A DNA stretch of 64,000 nt from Daphnia pulex (GCF_021134715.1 NC_060025.1:3844001-3908000); one strand, 5' to 3'. Shown: positions 24,272 to 38,039, counted from the first letter of the stretch. Translations and numbers: made by a program. Notes: generated by a model not told the origin, from the sequence alone.

Positions 24272-27200
24272 GGCAGTGGAAGCCGGTCTCATTCGAGACA
24301 TCCTTGTCAAACTCAAGAGAACAGGCCAGCAGGTATGACCTTGTCATTTTCCGTCGCTCTTCAAAACGTGCCAATTGAGGATTGGATTTCCTTTAGCTTA
24401 TAGCTGGATTCCTTTGGCTGGGGACAGTGATGGTTTGACTTGATGATAGTTGTTAGTCGAGCTCAGACCATCGGGAAGTCATCTCCCCCGCCACACCTGA
24501 ATCTTCTCGCCTGGCTAAGAGATTTCCCTTTTTTTGCTTTTTCTTTTTCTTTTGCTTGTTTTCTTTCTTTTTCTTTCTTTTTTTAGTTTTTTTCGATTTT
24601 TTCTCAAGCGTCATAATGCATGACTATACATAGCAATAAAATTCATAAAATTGAAACACTATACTTGTTGTCTAATTCATTACCGATATGTTTTTATGTT
24701 GTTCAACTGTTTTAAACAACGATAATAGATACGTATGAAAATTGAACAAAAACTGGGGCTAAGTTCCTAAGCTTTTTCGAAAGAATTGAAAACGGAATTG
24801 GTATCCGCTATCGAAAAGGAGAAATAATGGGTTAAAGAAATGAAGATTTAAAAATTGGTCTGATGCAAAAAAAAGTTAAACAAGTTGTCATTCCGGGAAA
24901 TGCTGATCTTATTTAACTGTCAATTTTTGAAATGTTGGCCAGCGTTTGTTGAATACTCGTACCAATTTATGCTGACATGAAAGAGTAAGACTTGACAACA
25001 GGCTATTTTTCAATCGGTGAAACGCTAACGTAATCCAAATGAACCTTTAGGCGAACGATGGATTTGCCAAGTAGTTGGCTACAACAATTGTAGATTATAA
25101 AACAAGGAAAAAGAAACTAGACCATTTCCTCTTTTAAACAAAAACAAAAAAAAAATAAAACGAAATGTAGATCAAACCAAGATTTTGAATGAGGGGTTCT
25201 AGAACTCTATTCTTTACATTTTACATATCAGTATTTTCCTTGGAAACGAGGTTCCACCATTTTTCAAATAGCTCGGGTGTTCACGAAAAAAAGCCCATCT
25301 GCTGTTCAATTGCCTTGTCTTGTCGCCCATAAAAAAGAAACGACCCATCACTCAGCTGCGCCCGATCGACACCATTCAGCAGCACGTCATGGGTGAGAAG
25401 ATGGAACTTCGAAACAGGAACTTACTTCCGCCTGGGTCTAACTTGGCCAAAAAGAAGCACGGGCAGGGCCTCGGAGGGGCTCTTTGAATTAATTTCATCT
25501 GAACCCGATTGTCACGCTACTTTTCGACTGACGTGCACTGAATTGGTGTAAACGTCGCATTTGCTCGAAATGATCGTCATAACCCTCTTCTTACGTCAAC
25601 GTAGAAGGATTCAAAGAACGGCTTTACAAACTGCAACCAATTGAAAATGTCGCTCATTTAACCGCCTGAAAATGTACCAAAAGTGGCCAGGAAAAGATTT
25701 GAATAAAAGCAAAGAAAAAATGATAAACCTTGGCTTCTTGTTTTCCTCAGTTTGCCCTCGAATGATCAAAATTAACCTTGTGGCAGGACTGATGCAGGAG
25801 AGCAAACGTGCCGCACTAATGAACGCGAAGCAGCTCTAAATGAATCTGCTGCTTCACTTTACCAACACTCGTGCACGAGACAGGACGAGTGTCGACGAAA
25901 TGCGAGCAGCGAGCCTCTTTAACTTTTCTGATTCTAAAATTCTGCTCAACTTGAAGGGAAAACGACGGCGTCCTACCTCGATGGCCAATGCTAGGCGACA
26001 TCGCTGGGTGCTCGCCCTCCCAAGTGAATCACGTCGTTGGCCTTGGCCGACATCAGGCGGGGAAATAAAGGGTTGCCTCGTGAGTACAACCACACAAAAG
26101 TGCGGTGCGTGGATTTGGCACGAGATCAGAAAGAGAGGCAATGGAGGACGATAGAATTTCTTTGAGCCTGCTCCGACATAATCCTGAAACAACACAGTCA
26201 ATGCTGCATAAAAAAGCGGCAGAGAGAAAATGGCCCTCACCATTCAATGATGATCGAAACTAGTGTGCCATCACCAACCACCAAGACTTGGATGCAATCA
26301 ACTCGACAACAGACGGTCAACAACTTTTTCCTTGTTCCAGAATACCAGCGGTCTGAAAAACGCCTAGCCTATGGACAATTTCATATGAAAAGGAAATTTG
26401 GAAAACTGCTCGAATTTTGTTAGTAGAGTCGGGATTCACACAAGAGTTGAAAAGTCTCTTGCCGAATGGCGATGGAAATAAATCAACAACAAGAAAACAT
26501 TCAACGAAACATGTCAGCATTCCCCTAGCCGACGCGTCAAGGAATCTCAAGTAAGATTTGAAATTGTCGATAGCCGATGACAGTCAATGAAAAAAGAAAA
26601 ACTGGAGGCAGACCAAAACTGAATATTCAGCATAGGATCAACCTCGAGGGCTTCAATCGTCAAAATGATTTCGGCAACTGGCACCGATAGTTCTCCAAGA
26701 ATACCAAGTAAAATTTACCCTCCGTCATTCATAAACGTGAAATAAATAATGGCCAACCCGTCTGAGCTTGCATCGATTCGGCGGTTTCAATCACCAGCCA
26801 GCCATAACCAAAGTCCCGACCTAAGTTGCAAGGAATTAATTTTCCAAGTTAACGACTGAATCCCGATACTAATTTCAAACACTATTCCCAAATAGCCGCT
26901 GTAAATGCGCAAAACAAATACCATTAACTTCAAGTGGACGTTTGTCAACCACACCAAGTAGAAAGCAACAAGTAAATTCCACATACCGGTGCATGATTCT
27001 TACGGAAAATCAACAGCTTTTCCTCTCCAGCATCGCCGTAACTCGATGACCATTAAAGTAGGCGTTTGTTCTGTTCGTCGGCCGTCGACATCGCCAGTCA
27101 CCATATACAGGCTACAACATCTGTGAACTGAAATTTCGATCAAAAAAGATTACTTACATTTAGTGATACAATTGGTCTATTCAATAGGCACTCGACGCGG

Positions 27201-30200
27201 CAAATGCACATGAACTTGCGCAGGCCAACTTTGGAAAAAACATTCAATTAATATTCCCATGCCAACTCAGAGTACAGAGTCACGAGCGAAATCTTGAGTT
27301 GAGTCACGTATAGACGTTCTTATCTGGTCTACTTGAAAGTTCCCAGTTTACTGATTAAGCACGAGAGGTATCAATGGTTGGATGATTGAGGGTTGGTTGA
27401 TGACGAAGGGTATGATGGCTAGCTGCAGAGTAACAGACGATTTTTTGTCTCGACTAATTTCGTGAGCGGCTACAGTTCGCCATAAATTAATTTCAGGGAT
27501 TACTTCTTGACTCGTCAACTTGTCGTTTGCATTTGAGGTTTCCATCTCCATTGGTTCTATCTGTGTCTCTTGATTCTCTGGGGCAGTGTGAGTTTTCCCG
27601 GTATATTTTCAGACGTAATGAATCTTTCGTTCTCTCCGAAAGTTTGATCTGGTTGAATTTTTTTTTCAATTCGCGGTTCAATGTTTTTCTGAACATCAAG
27701 TTCCATAGGGATCTCATCGTTTTTACCGTTAGTTTCGTCCACCTTGTAAAAATAATTTGAGTTTAACATTGTTTGTTTTAATTGTTTTTAAATAGAGTAA
27801 AATTGTTACCAGTTCCACAAAGGGGTCAAATTGAGATTCAAGTACTGGTTCAGTGTGGGGATTGGGAGGGTCTCCGTTGTATCCCGTGGTTTAATCAGTA
27901 ATTATTTCACGGCTGGTTACTACTCTCCGAAGTGTTGGTAAGTAGATATGGTAGGCTTTGATGAATTCGAAAAAAAACCACTAGGATGCCTGCGATACAT
28001 TTTTGTTCCAGTTTCGTTCATTTGGCATCCTGTATGTGAACAAAAGCTTTGGAGCCCAAAATTCTGAGATATGAAAAGTCTGGTTTGTGCCCAGTCCAAG
28101 TTTCAAATGGAGATAGTTTTGTTTTGTTGGCTGGTATTTTGTTTTGAATGTAGGTGGAGTACGCCGTAGCTTCGCCCCAGATCAAGAGTGGTAGTCTGCT
28201 TTGACTTGCGTGAGTCATAGTTCTTGCCATCTCCTAGATAGTTTGGTTTTCTCTTTCTGCTATGCCATTTTGTTGAGGACAGTAGGGTGCACTTAATTCG
28301 TGTTTGATTCCCATTTCAGCTGGTCTTGCATAAAATCTTTCACTGAAGTATTCTTTTGCGTTGTCAGAGCGCAGTGATTGATGCCAGTGCTTGATTTTTG
28401 ACGAGAGCATTAAAGATTCAAAATGATTGGGTACTTCTAATTTGTTTTTCATAAAATACACACCGAACCAACCACTTAATTCGTCTTTGAACAGGACAAA
28501 TTATCTTGCGCCTCTAATCTATGCATGTTACAATGGTCCACATACATCGGCATGTATGCGTTCACCTTTAAAGGTGGTTGGTCGAGTGCTAATTTGGGGA
28601 TAATGTAATCGATGCATCTTGCCTTTTGTAAATCCTGGACAGTGATGTAGGTCTTTCCATTCGTCTTCAGTTCCATAAAAGTCCAGTCCTTGGACCAATC
28701 TTTGCGTTCGCATTCTTTTCAGGTTTCTTAAGTTGACGTGACCAATGCTACAGTGCCAAAGTGAAGGAGGGGTCAGCTATCCAGTTGATGTAGCAGAAGT
28801 CGCATGATCAATGTTTACTTGAGATCTGATACGAAGATGATACATTGTACGACCAGCTCTGTCTCCTTCCATGTAGATGTTGGCATCAGGAGTAAAGATG
28901 TCCACTTTTGTGCCACTGAAAATAGCCTTCATGCCAGCTTCAGTGGCCGATACAATTGAGAATTAGTTTGTGCCTAAGTCTGGCACATGGAGTACAGGTG
29001 AAATGATCCGTTCATTTTCTACCTCTCACTATATGCACTAAAATACACTAGGAATGTGTGCTTGTATAATAACGTTAAAGTAGCGTTGTACCTCCGTAAG
29101 AAGTGACACTTGTCCTTGGCCGTGTATTGGTAAAGTCGCACCACCGATATACCGTTGACCATCCAAAAGCCTGTAGTGATAGCTCGGTTTGTTGTTGAAG
29201 ATGTGAGAACGCTGATCAGTCACCTGGGATGTTGTTCCCGAATCAGCAAACCAGTCAAAGATGGATCTACTACTGTAACATGCGGATGCAAGAAAGCCGG
29301 TATCTTCTTCTCAACTGCAGCTTACATTTTTTCATTTGTTTTTCTTTTTTAGCACCGAAAGCTACATCACACCCAACACATGATGATTCACTATCGACAA
29401 AATATAGTGACGTTTCAAAACATATTTTCGTGAATTTTTACAAAAATTCCTGAAATTACGTTATTCGAAATGTTTATAATTTTGCTTCAAGATTTGTGAG
29501 TAGCGCTCAAAATATGACAAATGATGATGTTCTGTTGCACACAAGTTTGTTTATTCTTGTGCTCCTCGAAAGGAATCCATTTGAGTTTGCCCCAGTTAAA
29601 ATTCCATGAGGTTTGATATTTTTTTTTTTAAATCCTTGTTTGATTGTTTATCAACCTCTTTAAAACGTCTTCCATTGAGCAAGCATCAGAAATAGATCTC
29701 AATCTATCAATTTTTGATGGATTAATTTTGATTAAGACTGTATTTTAGAAATTACAAGCTAATTTAATGATGGCAATGAAAAAGATCTACATTAAAAAAT
29801 GCTGATTCGAAGGGTGTCTTGTTCTCGTTTACGACATCAGTTTGTCAAGATTTCCAAAAGAATTTCTGAAAAAAACTCGATGTTGTACGTAACTAGAACC
29901 CGGAATATTGATACTCATTTACATTTACATTGGCACATTGACACCAAGAACGCTCCGTGTGAGTGAATCCACTTGCTGGAAGGGCGTCCTCTTGAATACA
30001 CCCATATTCACATAGACTTACACGAGGACAACTGATGGACTCTTTCCTTACTCAATGAAAAGCGTGCATCCAGTGAAATCTAAAAGTAGAATGGCGGCCA
30101 TTAGAATGCCCATGACAAATATATCTCAATGGTAAGCTGGACCTTTTTTCTAATCTAAGGGAAACGGTAATGGTCAAAATCGGCTCCTTATATAATATGC

Positions 30201-30390
30201 AATTACTTCCTGAGTTGCGTCTGTTTCTTACGCAACTTGGTTGATTTCATCATAGCTTGTTTACGATCCGACAGATAAAGGAATAGATAACATTGATTGA
30301 AGTATGATTTTCTAATTAATAGCTTTCTAATGAAATTCTAAATGTACCCCTGTCAGCCAACATGTCCATATTTTTAAGTTTACCTTTATT
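24272..30390 (+). repeat. 8.7-kb tandem unit, copy 3 (truncated at the right)
   Basis: The third copy follows the unit from the exon tail at 24272 through the Copia remnant, then loses similarity at about 30390, within TTTAAGTTTACCTTTATT. Copies 1 and 2 continue there for about 30 bases into the first A2M/TEP exon. From about 28.59 kb rightward, copy 3 collects single-base differences not seen in copies 1 and 2 (for example near 28591, 28633, 28795, 28831, 30036 and 30270) and has T-rich sequence at 29621 where the others have A-rich sequence. Confidence 0.95.
27348..29302 (-). mobile_element. Ty1/Copia remnant, copy 3
   Basis: This is the +17412 partner of the element at 9936-11890. It has the same integrase words (LRSDNAKEYF, YCPQQNGIAERENQT) and the same inactivating stop. 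It differs from copies 1 and 2 by a few substitutions in the GAG-pre-integrase region (Val to Asp and Ser to Leu in the 66-codon frame 28676-28476). Confidence 0.85.
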
Positions 30391-33126
30391 ACTGAGTTTA
30401 TCTTCTTGACAGTCAAGCCCTTCATTCTGGACAACAACAAACATACCGCTTATGTCGTCTTCGTCGCCCACTTCTTTACGATAACTTATTCCTTATTTTT
30501 AGTTATTTTTAAATAATATTTAGCGATAATTTTTATAGATTATCGTTGCATCTGCCAGCAATCCAGACATACCACCAATTTTCGCATTTTTCGTTTGGAT
30601 ACCAATTTAAGCTTCCAATAAAAATTTACCAAATTATTGGAAAATTGATATAACATGTATTTCATCAATTCATCATGATCTGAGTTTCTTTCTGAGTCCA
30701 GTTAATCTAGTAGTATGTGCGGGAATCATGGAAAATTTGATATTTTTATTGATTTGTGACCATATGTATTTTTGTTTTCGAATGAATGCCAACTTTCCCA
30801 CTAATTATGTAGGAATCTTGACTCAGGAGGAGTAGCCAATAAAAAGGGTTCGTAATGTAGAACACTTTTTGTTGTGAGGTGTTGGGGTGTGAAAACAAAA
30901 AATATAAAAACATTATCAAATGCATCAACCCGATGTTTTAAAAAAGGAAAAAAAAACGAGATTTACTTCTGTATTTATTTCGAAGAAAAAAATTAGTAAA
31001 TAACGATGTTGTTCCTTATACGATATGAAGACGATGGGGAAGCTGCTTGGAGGTGCTATAAGCCAAATGGTATGAGAAATGATAATCCATTTCAATCGTT
31101 CAAATAAATTTCAGTTGTTTTGCTTTCAATCTTTTTGAAATTTACATCTTTGATTAAAGCAAAATTAAAATTTTTGGAACTGCGAGTACGTAGGTACTAG
31201 TATAGTAATTAATGTATGGCCTGAGATATGGACTGAGTTTCAGTGTATATGAGTGTGAAATTCAAATGACCTTTAATGGAATCAGTTGCAGCAAATTCTT
31301 TATTTTGAAACCACGAAAAGGTGTTTCTAATCATAATTTCCTCACATAAAATCTTGTCTCGGCAATATCTAGTAACGTCTTAGATAATGATTTTACCTTC
31401 ATTCACACTTACATTATTAGAAAATTCTCCAGTCACAGGTAAATGAAACAATTTTGACAATAAAGAAACGACGGATGGGAAGGGAGATCTTGAATTTTAT
31501 CAAACTGAATGCTTTATCATGAACCGACATTTTATTTTAAAATGTTGTGATCATTTTTTAAACCGATATGCGGTGTTACATTACACATGCTCATAATTTC
31601 CACATCAATCTATTCTAGGAAAATGTTGATGTAGACCTCAAGAATCCCTAGTCAAGAACAAATGGAAAAAGATGAATCAGGATACGGACATTAACTGTAA
31701 CTTTTTAGATTACAGTTTCCCATCGATTACCAGTTGTTCCAATTTGTGCCTTAAAAAGAATTTACCCTTGATACAATGTTTTGTAAAAGATTGATCTGGT
31801 AAGAAAGACGCTTTAGGTAATACAATACTTGAGAGGGATCAAACCTTCTAAGATGAGGAACTAATACAACTTAAAAGTACGAAAAATCCAAGCCTTTCTA
31901 TTGCTAGTAACATCAATTATCAAGAAATTCAATCATCATTCAATAACGTCAGTAAAGTGGTAGGGTAGATTATTTGCAGTTAGTATATAGCTATCGATAA
32001 CTTGATCCCCCCCCCCCTGAAGGCCAATGTTGTTTCCATTGATTTCAGCAGTTGAAGAAAACAACTTTGTATCGAATACAAATTGACAGCAAGAGTGTAA
32101 ATAATCTGAAAAATAGCTTTTAAAAATAAAAGTTATAACAGCATTTTGGCCAGCAACCACACTATTGACTATTTTGCCAAATTCCTCTGTCAAATAAAAA
32201 AAAACTTGTCAAGGGTATAAGGTGAAAAAGTTAAGTGTTCTAGGTAACTTTATTTATTCGTCGTGAAAATTCTGGGTCAGGTTGTCGGTAAATTCAAATG
32301 TTTTCTCAGTTTCTATTATTTTGAATCGTCATGTTTATTAGGTCAGGGCGAGTGATGGTGTCGACTTTGACAACTAGAACCCGAATCCTGTTCAGTTTTC
32401 TAACGAAATTGAAACCATTTCTCTATAATAGTCTCTTCAAATTTGCGATCGATTCAAACCATGAATGTTTTTCTAGGGGCTGTATCTGTTCCCGAATCTC
32501 GACCCATAAAGCTAACAGTACAACAAACTTGCGCTAAACTTTTTAACTCGTTCTTTGTGGATTGCCATGAGGGATAAAAGAAATACTTGTTTGTCTTGAA
32601 CTATTTGCTCTCATTGGCATAGATCTGGAATGTCGCCATTCCTTTGTTTTTTTAAGTATCTGATGGGATACCAAGGCGTTTCATGAATAATTTAAGCTGT
32701 TTCCCAATCTGCATTACAATGATGATACAGTCACTTGATTTTTGTTCGTGTTTGTGACCACAACTTTGACGCAATTGTGGATATGTGTACTTCCAAACAG
32801 CAAGAACATTTTTTCAATGGTTTTCGTCAAACATACCTTATTTTTACTTCGGGCTTTAAATGCAGTTGTAAAAGTTTTCGACGCACAGTCATGACTGTAC
32901 TTTGACATCAAACTATGCAATAAAATTATGAGATGGAAAGCAACACTAAAAAAGGGGAGGTAAACAAATGAGTGATCTTCATTTTTAACCTGTAGTCAAA
33001 GGAACGCAATATTTAGCTTGCTGCAATTCAAAACAACGATAAAGTAAAAATTACATCTTAGTAATCTTTTCCATCAAAATCAGAATTTCACATTTATCGT
33101 CTCTCTTTTAAAGATCGTGTCTTTCT
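30391..33126. other. Unassigned sequence right of the array
   Basis: Directly after the array edge, an acceptor-like TTCTTGACAG at 30400-30409 precedes a short open segment reading VKPFILDNNKHTAYVVFVAH. It may be the exon that originally followed this intron, but I cannot name it. A run of about ten C occurs at 32011-32020. Other frames here are short and lack domains. Confidence 0.35.
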
Positions 33127-33130
33127 TTAA

Positions 33131-34110
33131 AGTGAAGTAGACAAACTACCAGACAAAAAAGAGGAGTTCCAAGAAAAGGTAATTAACATTGGCACGGTGA
33201 GCGAGCTTAAAGGGAAGGAGAGCGAGCTCCAGAAGGTGGGCAAATTGGAAGTCAAAAAAAGTTCTTTTAACGAGTTGGCCGTCGAGAGAGATGCGTCTAC
33301 GAGAAGTCCCAGCACTGAAGGTAAAATCTTCATCATTTCATAAATTTTAATTTCTCTAACCGTGTAAAGTAATTTGTTTGATGTAGGCTAAATGAACAAA
33401 ATTTGAACTTAAATTTGCCCCAATGGTCCTTCGAACTAATTGAACGAACCTTAAAATGACTATAAAATGTTAGTATCAAGCATTGAACCCTCGTTCGGCA
33501 CCTGCATCACGAGGGTGAGAAAAGAGTCGGAAAATCTACTAGACCAGAACGATATCAAAGTTGCTGGGTACTTCTTGATTGCTTGTTTCCAAGGAAATTT
33601 TTCTAACGTCTCGGACTCACTGCACCACATTCTGGAAAAAAAGGGGAGCAACGAAGTAGCATAAAATGCCATACATGGCTAGTCACGCGCACAGAGCATT
33701 AGAGTTTAACACTCGAGTCCAGAAGATAAGTAGGAATTCTGTAAGCTTGAGGAAGAAAAACATCATCAAGAAGCACTGAAAAAACAGGCAGCTGCAAAAG
33801 CCGAACAAGTAGAAATGCAATCGAAAGTATTAATGTAATTGGCCAGAATTCAAAAGAGGAAATCGGATATATAAAGAGAGAAAGAAGAATTGGCGCAAGA
33901 TGTCTCAAGCAATTGCAGCCCACGGGTGAAAGCAGCATAGTAGTATACCTATGGCTTTCACACCTCCAGCCACACCGGTGAAAACAGCTATCGAGAGAAG
34001 CAAGGAAGCTCTGTTAGATGCGATTCAAAGATCTGACGCTGCAAAGAATTCATTAAAAAAATGGATCTCTTTGAAAAATTACGGGCTTTTGTCAGAATTC
34101 TGAAATTACG
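33131..34110 (+). pseudogene. Broken coiled-coil protein gene, unrecognised
   Basis: The first segment (33131-33320) reads EVDKLPDKKEEFQEKVINIG and on to RDASTRSPSTE, ending at a good donor GAAG|GTAAAA. A second open stretch begins near 33489 (SFGTCITRVRKESENLLDQ, then SDSLHHILEKKGSNEVA) and stops at 33662. Further heptad-like, charged text follows in shifting frames (KLEEEKHHQEALKKQAAAKA near 33750-33810, KEALLDAIQRSDAAKNSLKK near 34000-34060). High Lys/Glu content suggests a coiled-coil or cytoskeletal protein. Several shifts and stops suggest a relic. No family assigned. Confidence 0.35.
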
Positions 34111-35766
34111 GGATCTCATCAAACTGAAAACGTGCCTCCTGAAGACATGAGTCTTCTTAAAGTATTGTCAACAAGAACTCGTGTTACCAACTGGTCATGT
34201 TAAATTTTGGCAGTTAGACCAAGACTTCTGTCAGCAACAACCTATGTCCTTCCAACAAAGTCATTTCTTTTTGCTACGTCCTTGACTTGTTTGTCAATAA
34301 ATATCTCAATCAAATTGTTTTCTCTTTCTTAAAATGGACCCGCTAGCTCTGAATCAGTCGTCTTCATCCGGCGGGGGAACCCTTGGTTAAGTTTAATTTT
34401 GGTAAAAATTAGAACCTATAGGACGTAGCATTTTGACAAAGAAGCCTTCACTAGCTTCCAATCACCAACGGTTGGTTGGTACACCGAAAACGTGATAAGC
34501 AAAAACTTCGAAAGGATCTTATAATGTGGAGTAAAATAATCAGGACTAATGCTAGATTGAGGTCGGTTTACGCTTTTTTATTGTCAAGAGGTTCTTCGTC
34601 ACTTGTAATTTAGCCTTCCGTAGTCTTTCCTGAAACTCAGGATCATATCCTACAGCGGGGAATGTGGAATATCATTCAAGAAACAGAAAAGTAAAAATAT
34701 TTTGTGATCAACCCATCAATGCGCAAGGTTATCATACAAACATTTCCATGGTTCCTCTTGCATATCGTTCACATCTTCGTTTTTTCCTCGTCTGTTTCTC
34801 GGCTATCGTCTTGGTGTTCCTAATCTAAAAAGGTTAATAATTCTTTTGTTATCACGTCTTTTCTGTAGAAATGCGTGTATCTTATAGCATTATCACATTT
34901 CTCATGCAATCAATGAATCTCTTGCGATTTCAGACACAAAAAATAAATCAGAGAAGGATCACTACTTGAATCAGTGGAGTGCAGCTTTCTGCTAATTAAT
35001 TTTGCACAAAACCTTGATATTTTTTACAACGAAAAGTGATGTATTGTGAAATGTTCCAAAACGACTGTTCAATATGCACTCTATAACGACCACGTAAATG
35101 CCAGCAATCCAACAGTTTGAATTTTTGTTTGAAAGTTAACGTTGTAAAAATTGAAAATTTTATTAAGTAAATAATCATTTTCATAGAATAAACAGATGCA
35201 TACTGCGACTTGCAGGTTCCCAAGGATAAATTCCTTATTCAAAATGTTTAACTGTAACGGGATCATTGACCTTGCCAACACGGTTATCATTTACACTTGC
35301 TTAGTCTTCTTCATTAACATTTATTGATTTAAAAATTTTATTGGCTCTAGCATAATCGACGGATTTATTTAATGCTGCTATTACCTTAACCGCTTTGACA
35401 TTTAATTATTTGTTGCAGCTAATCGGATATTGCTAACATCATATAGGAAATTTAAAAAAAGCAAAAGGAACAGTATTTATCATTCTCAGTATCAGTTCTT
35501 TATAGCTACATTAGCAGAAAAAAAATCTCAAAGTATAAAAGCAAATGGCAGACATCCTAACTTACAGAAATTTTTTTAAATACACGTTATTGATATGCCG
35601 TTGATAAAGAAATATCCCATATCTCTTACTTATCAAATAAAGTGTTCCTTCTTTAAGGAAAACAACTCTTTACACAGTTTCATCTAGACAGATGCCACGC
35701 AGATGCACGAAGAATTGTCCCCACGTCATGCTAGTTTTAGCAGATGTATTAATCCGATGGTTGCAC
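34111..35766. other. Unassigned AT-rich stretch
   Basis: Only short frames without domains are present. No repeat or RNA gene was recognised. Confidence 0.4.
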
Positions 35767-36507
35767 CTATTGCACCGTGGAGTCCACGGCCCTCTAGTGT
35801 CACATAGTGCTATTGCGCCGTGGATCCACGGCGCTCTAATGTCACTTGGTGCTATTACACCGTGGATCCACGGCGCTTTTGGGGCAAAACATGCTATTAC
35901 GCCGGGGAGTGTATCCTAGCGAGAAAAATACTTGTTTGTATTATTTATGCCATTTGAAGTCTCCCAAGATTCACCTTGTCGCTTTAACACAGTCACTCCT
36001 ACTGCGATTGCTCATAATAGCAATGATGTCCGCTGTGATCGACATAGTTAGAAACAAAATCGTACATTAACCTTCAAAAAGAAAACGGACCTGCATTGAA
36101 ATGTCCAACAACTAACAGTTACTTGTGTTAGTATACGCTAGCAGTTACTAGTGGCATGTGCCGCTAATGGTTATGCCACAGCCGCGATAAAATCCGTCGG
36201 AAGTATTATGGATAAACAACGACGATAGATTGGCTGATGCATCTGAATTCATTTCAATCTGGTAAGGGACATCTTTATCCTACTTTTCGACCTATGCAAA
36301 TAGTCATTATTAAAAAATGAGTAACACTGCAACCATTAAGATATTTTTACCCTTGTTTCGTACTAGGTAACTAGGACTAGGTACTAGGTAACCAAAGAAA
36401 ACCGAGAAAGCAAAAGAAGGTATAGCAGGGCAGTCCGCGCCACCTGGTATCCACGGCGCAATAGCATATTTTGACACTAGAGCGCCGTGGACTCCCCGGT
36501 GCAATAG
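35767..36507. mobile_element. Inverted-repeat element with GCCGTGGATCCACGGCG palindromes
   Basis: The left arm (about 35767-35910) holds three to four imperfect 41-48 bp units starting CTATTGCRCCGTGGA, each with a perfect or near-perfect palindrome CCGTGGATCCACGG. The right arm (about 36435-36507) is the reverse complement of roughly the first 65-70 bases of the left arm (it ends GGAGTCC-type then GGTGCAATAG). The arms enclose about 520 bp with no ORF of note. The symmetric ends, the lack of a gene and the higher GC than the surroundings fit a small non-autonomous foldback/MITE-like element. Superfamily unknown. Confidence 0.6.
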
Positions 36508-36929
36508 ATTTTTCTGATTTGGATGTTCCTTGATTTTCTGTTTTCTTTTCAGTTGTAAAAAGATTGCCCGAAGGACAACCCCGAAGGAATCTTGTTTTTT
36601 CTTAAAAATTAAAAATATAATTTTATTTGTATTTTTTTTAGTATTAAAATGAAAAGAAACCGTACCACAAATCCGTCTTCTACATTGGGTAGGCTTTTCT
36701 TTTTTGACCTCTCCTTTCTAACTCGCCCGTATAAAAAAAAATTAAATTTGCTAATTCAAGTAACGGTATCAAGGGTTTCTACTAGAATATTTCTGGCTGA
36801 CGTTTGCACCCAAAGCAGCAAGTAGAAACTGGGTATAGAATGCGTGGTATTGAAGTTTCATACTATCGCCTATGTAATAGATCCTCGCTAACTGATGATG
36901 TCATATTAGGTTTTAAGAACGTGTGAGGG

Positions 36930-37250
36930 TGTTAATTGAAAGGTTGGAGCACGTAATTAAGAATATAATGATTTAATGGTTACGTGACTTAAGTCTTGTT
37001 TTATTTCCGCACAAGTCATCAAATGTAACTTGAGCATTTATAGAACTGTGCAGTTAGACGTCAACTGTGTGGCAATTGAAATGCTTGAGTATATAAGATT
37101 ATGTTTACTAGTTAGTTGTGGCACTGCTATACGAGAGATCAGACCTGAATTTAGTTAAGAGTTAGCCAGAGCTGTTAGTTGAGAGTAACCATGAACGCGT
37201 TTACGGGTGGCGCTCATTTGCACACCCTAAACCCTATATTTAAAAAATGA
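36930..37250 (+). other. Possible solo LTR or promoter-like segment
   Basis: A region beginning TGTGAGGGTGTTAATTG contains a TATATAAG box (37090-37097) followed about 30 bases later by GCACTGCTATACGAGAG. That arrangement resembles the U3/R part of a Copia or Gypsy LTR. I found neither a second LTR nor flanking primer-binding or target-site sequence, so this is a weak call. Confidence 0.2.
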
Positions 37251-37549
37251 TCAACGTGAAAAAATCTACAACCTTTATAAATAATTTTTGGAAACCTGTC
37301 TTGCTAGTGCATGGACTTGCTAGGACTGGGTTTGTAATATTATTTGATATTCATTTATAAAAACTGTTAGAACAAAAATTCAGTGGCCATTTATTTATTA
37401 GTATGTCATAGTATTGTATATGGACTGGATTCAAAAATTTGTTCGTGAAATATTCTGACGAGATCCTTTCACGTCCTTCAAATCGTTCTCCAGATGACAC
37501 CGAAGAAAGCTATTGAAGAATGCTTATGTTAGACAGATAAACAGATGTT

Positions 37550-37700
37550 AGAATAGTTGGGGATTCCAATCAACCCAGTAATCGACGAACAAGGCAATGC
37601 GATTGAAGTTGATCAAATTGTCTTCTCAGGAGATCATGTCATTTGCAGCCAGAGGTGGCGTGTGTGATGGCCGTTGGCTATATATTCCACTTAAATCTGG
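37550..37700 (+). pseudogene. Short coding relic, unrecognised
   Basis: The plus strand reads LGIPINPVIDEQGNAIEVDQ and then IVFSGDHVICSQRW before a TGA. The text is protein-like and ungapped for about 35 residues. An 83-codon frame overlaps it (37597-37848) but looks like a shadow. No family is recognised. Confidence 0.25.
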
Positions 37701-38039
37701 TAATTTGACTTTTTCTTTTGTAATGTTAAAGATCAATCGTTACAGCATAATTTACCATCGTGTACCAGAATCGCCGTCTCGGGACGTTTGGAATTCAAAA
37801 GAGAGTGGCGTCAAGTGGCTTCTCATCAACTGCAATTGTTCAGAGTGAATATGATTTAAAAAATGCCAAACCATTTTGCCCAATTTTGTAGTTTAGCGTG
37901 TTATCCCAATAACATGTTTTTCTACAAAGTAAATAACTTTAATGACATCATTTACTATAGTTGAAGCATGACTCCTTATTGCAAACTCATAACACTTTCA
38001 TACTATAATTTCGGGTTGGTTCTATACTAGTGGTGGCAA

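Noticed and set aside
6872..30390. Reading the three units as a CRISPR-like or satellite array
   Set aside because: Units are 8.7 kb with gene and transposon content, so this is segmental duplication. An assembly artefact remains possible but does not explain the edge-specific differences.
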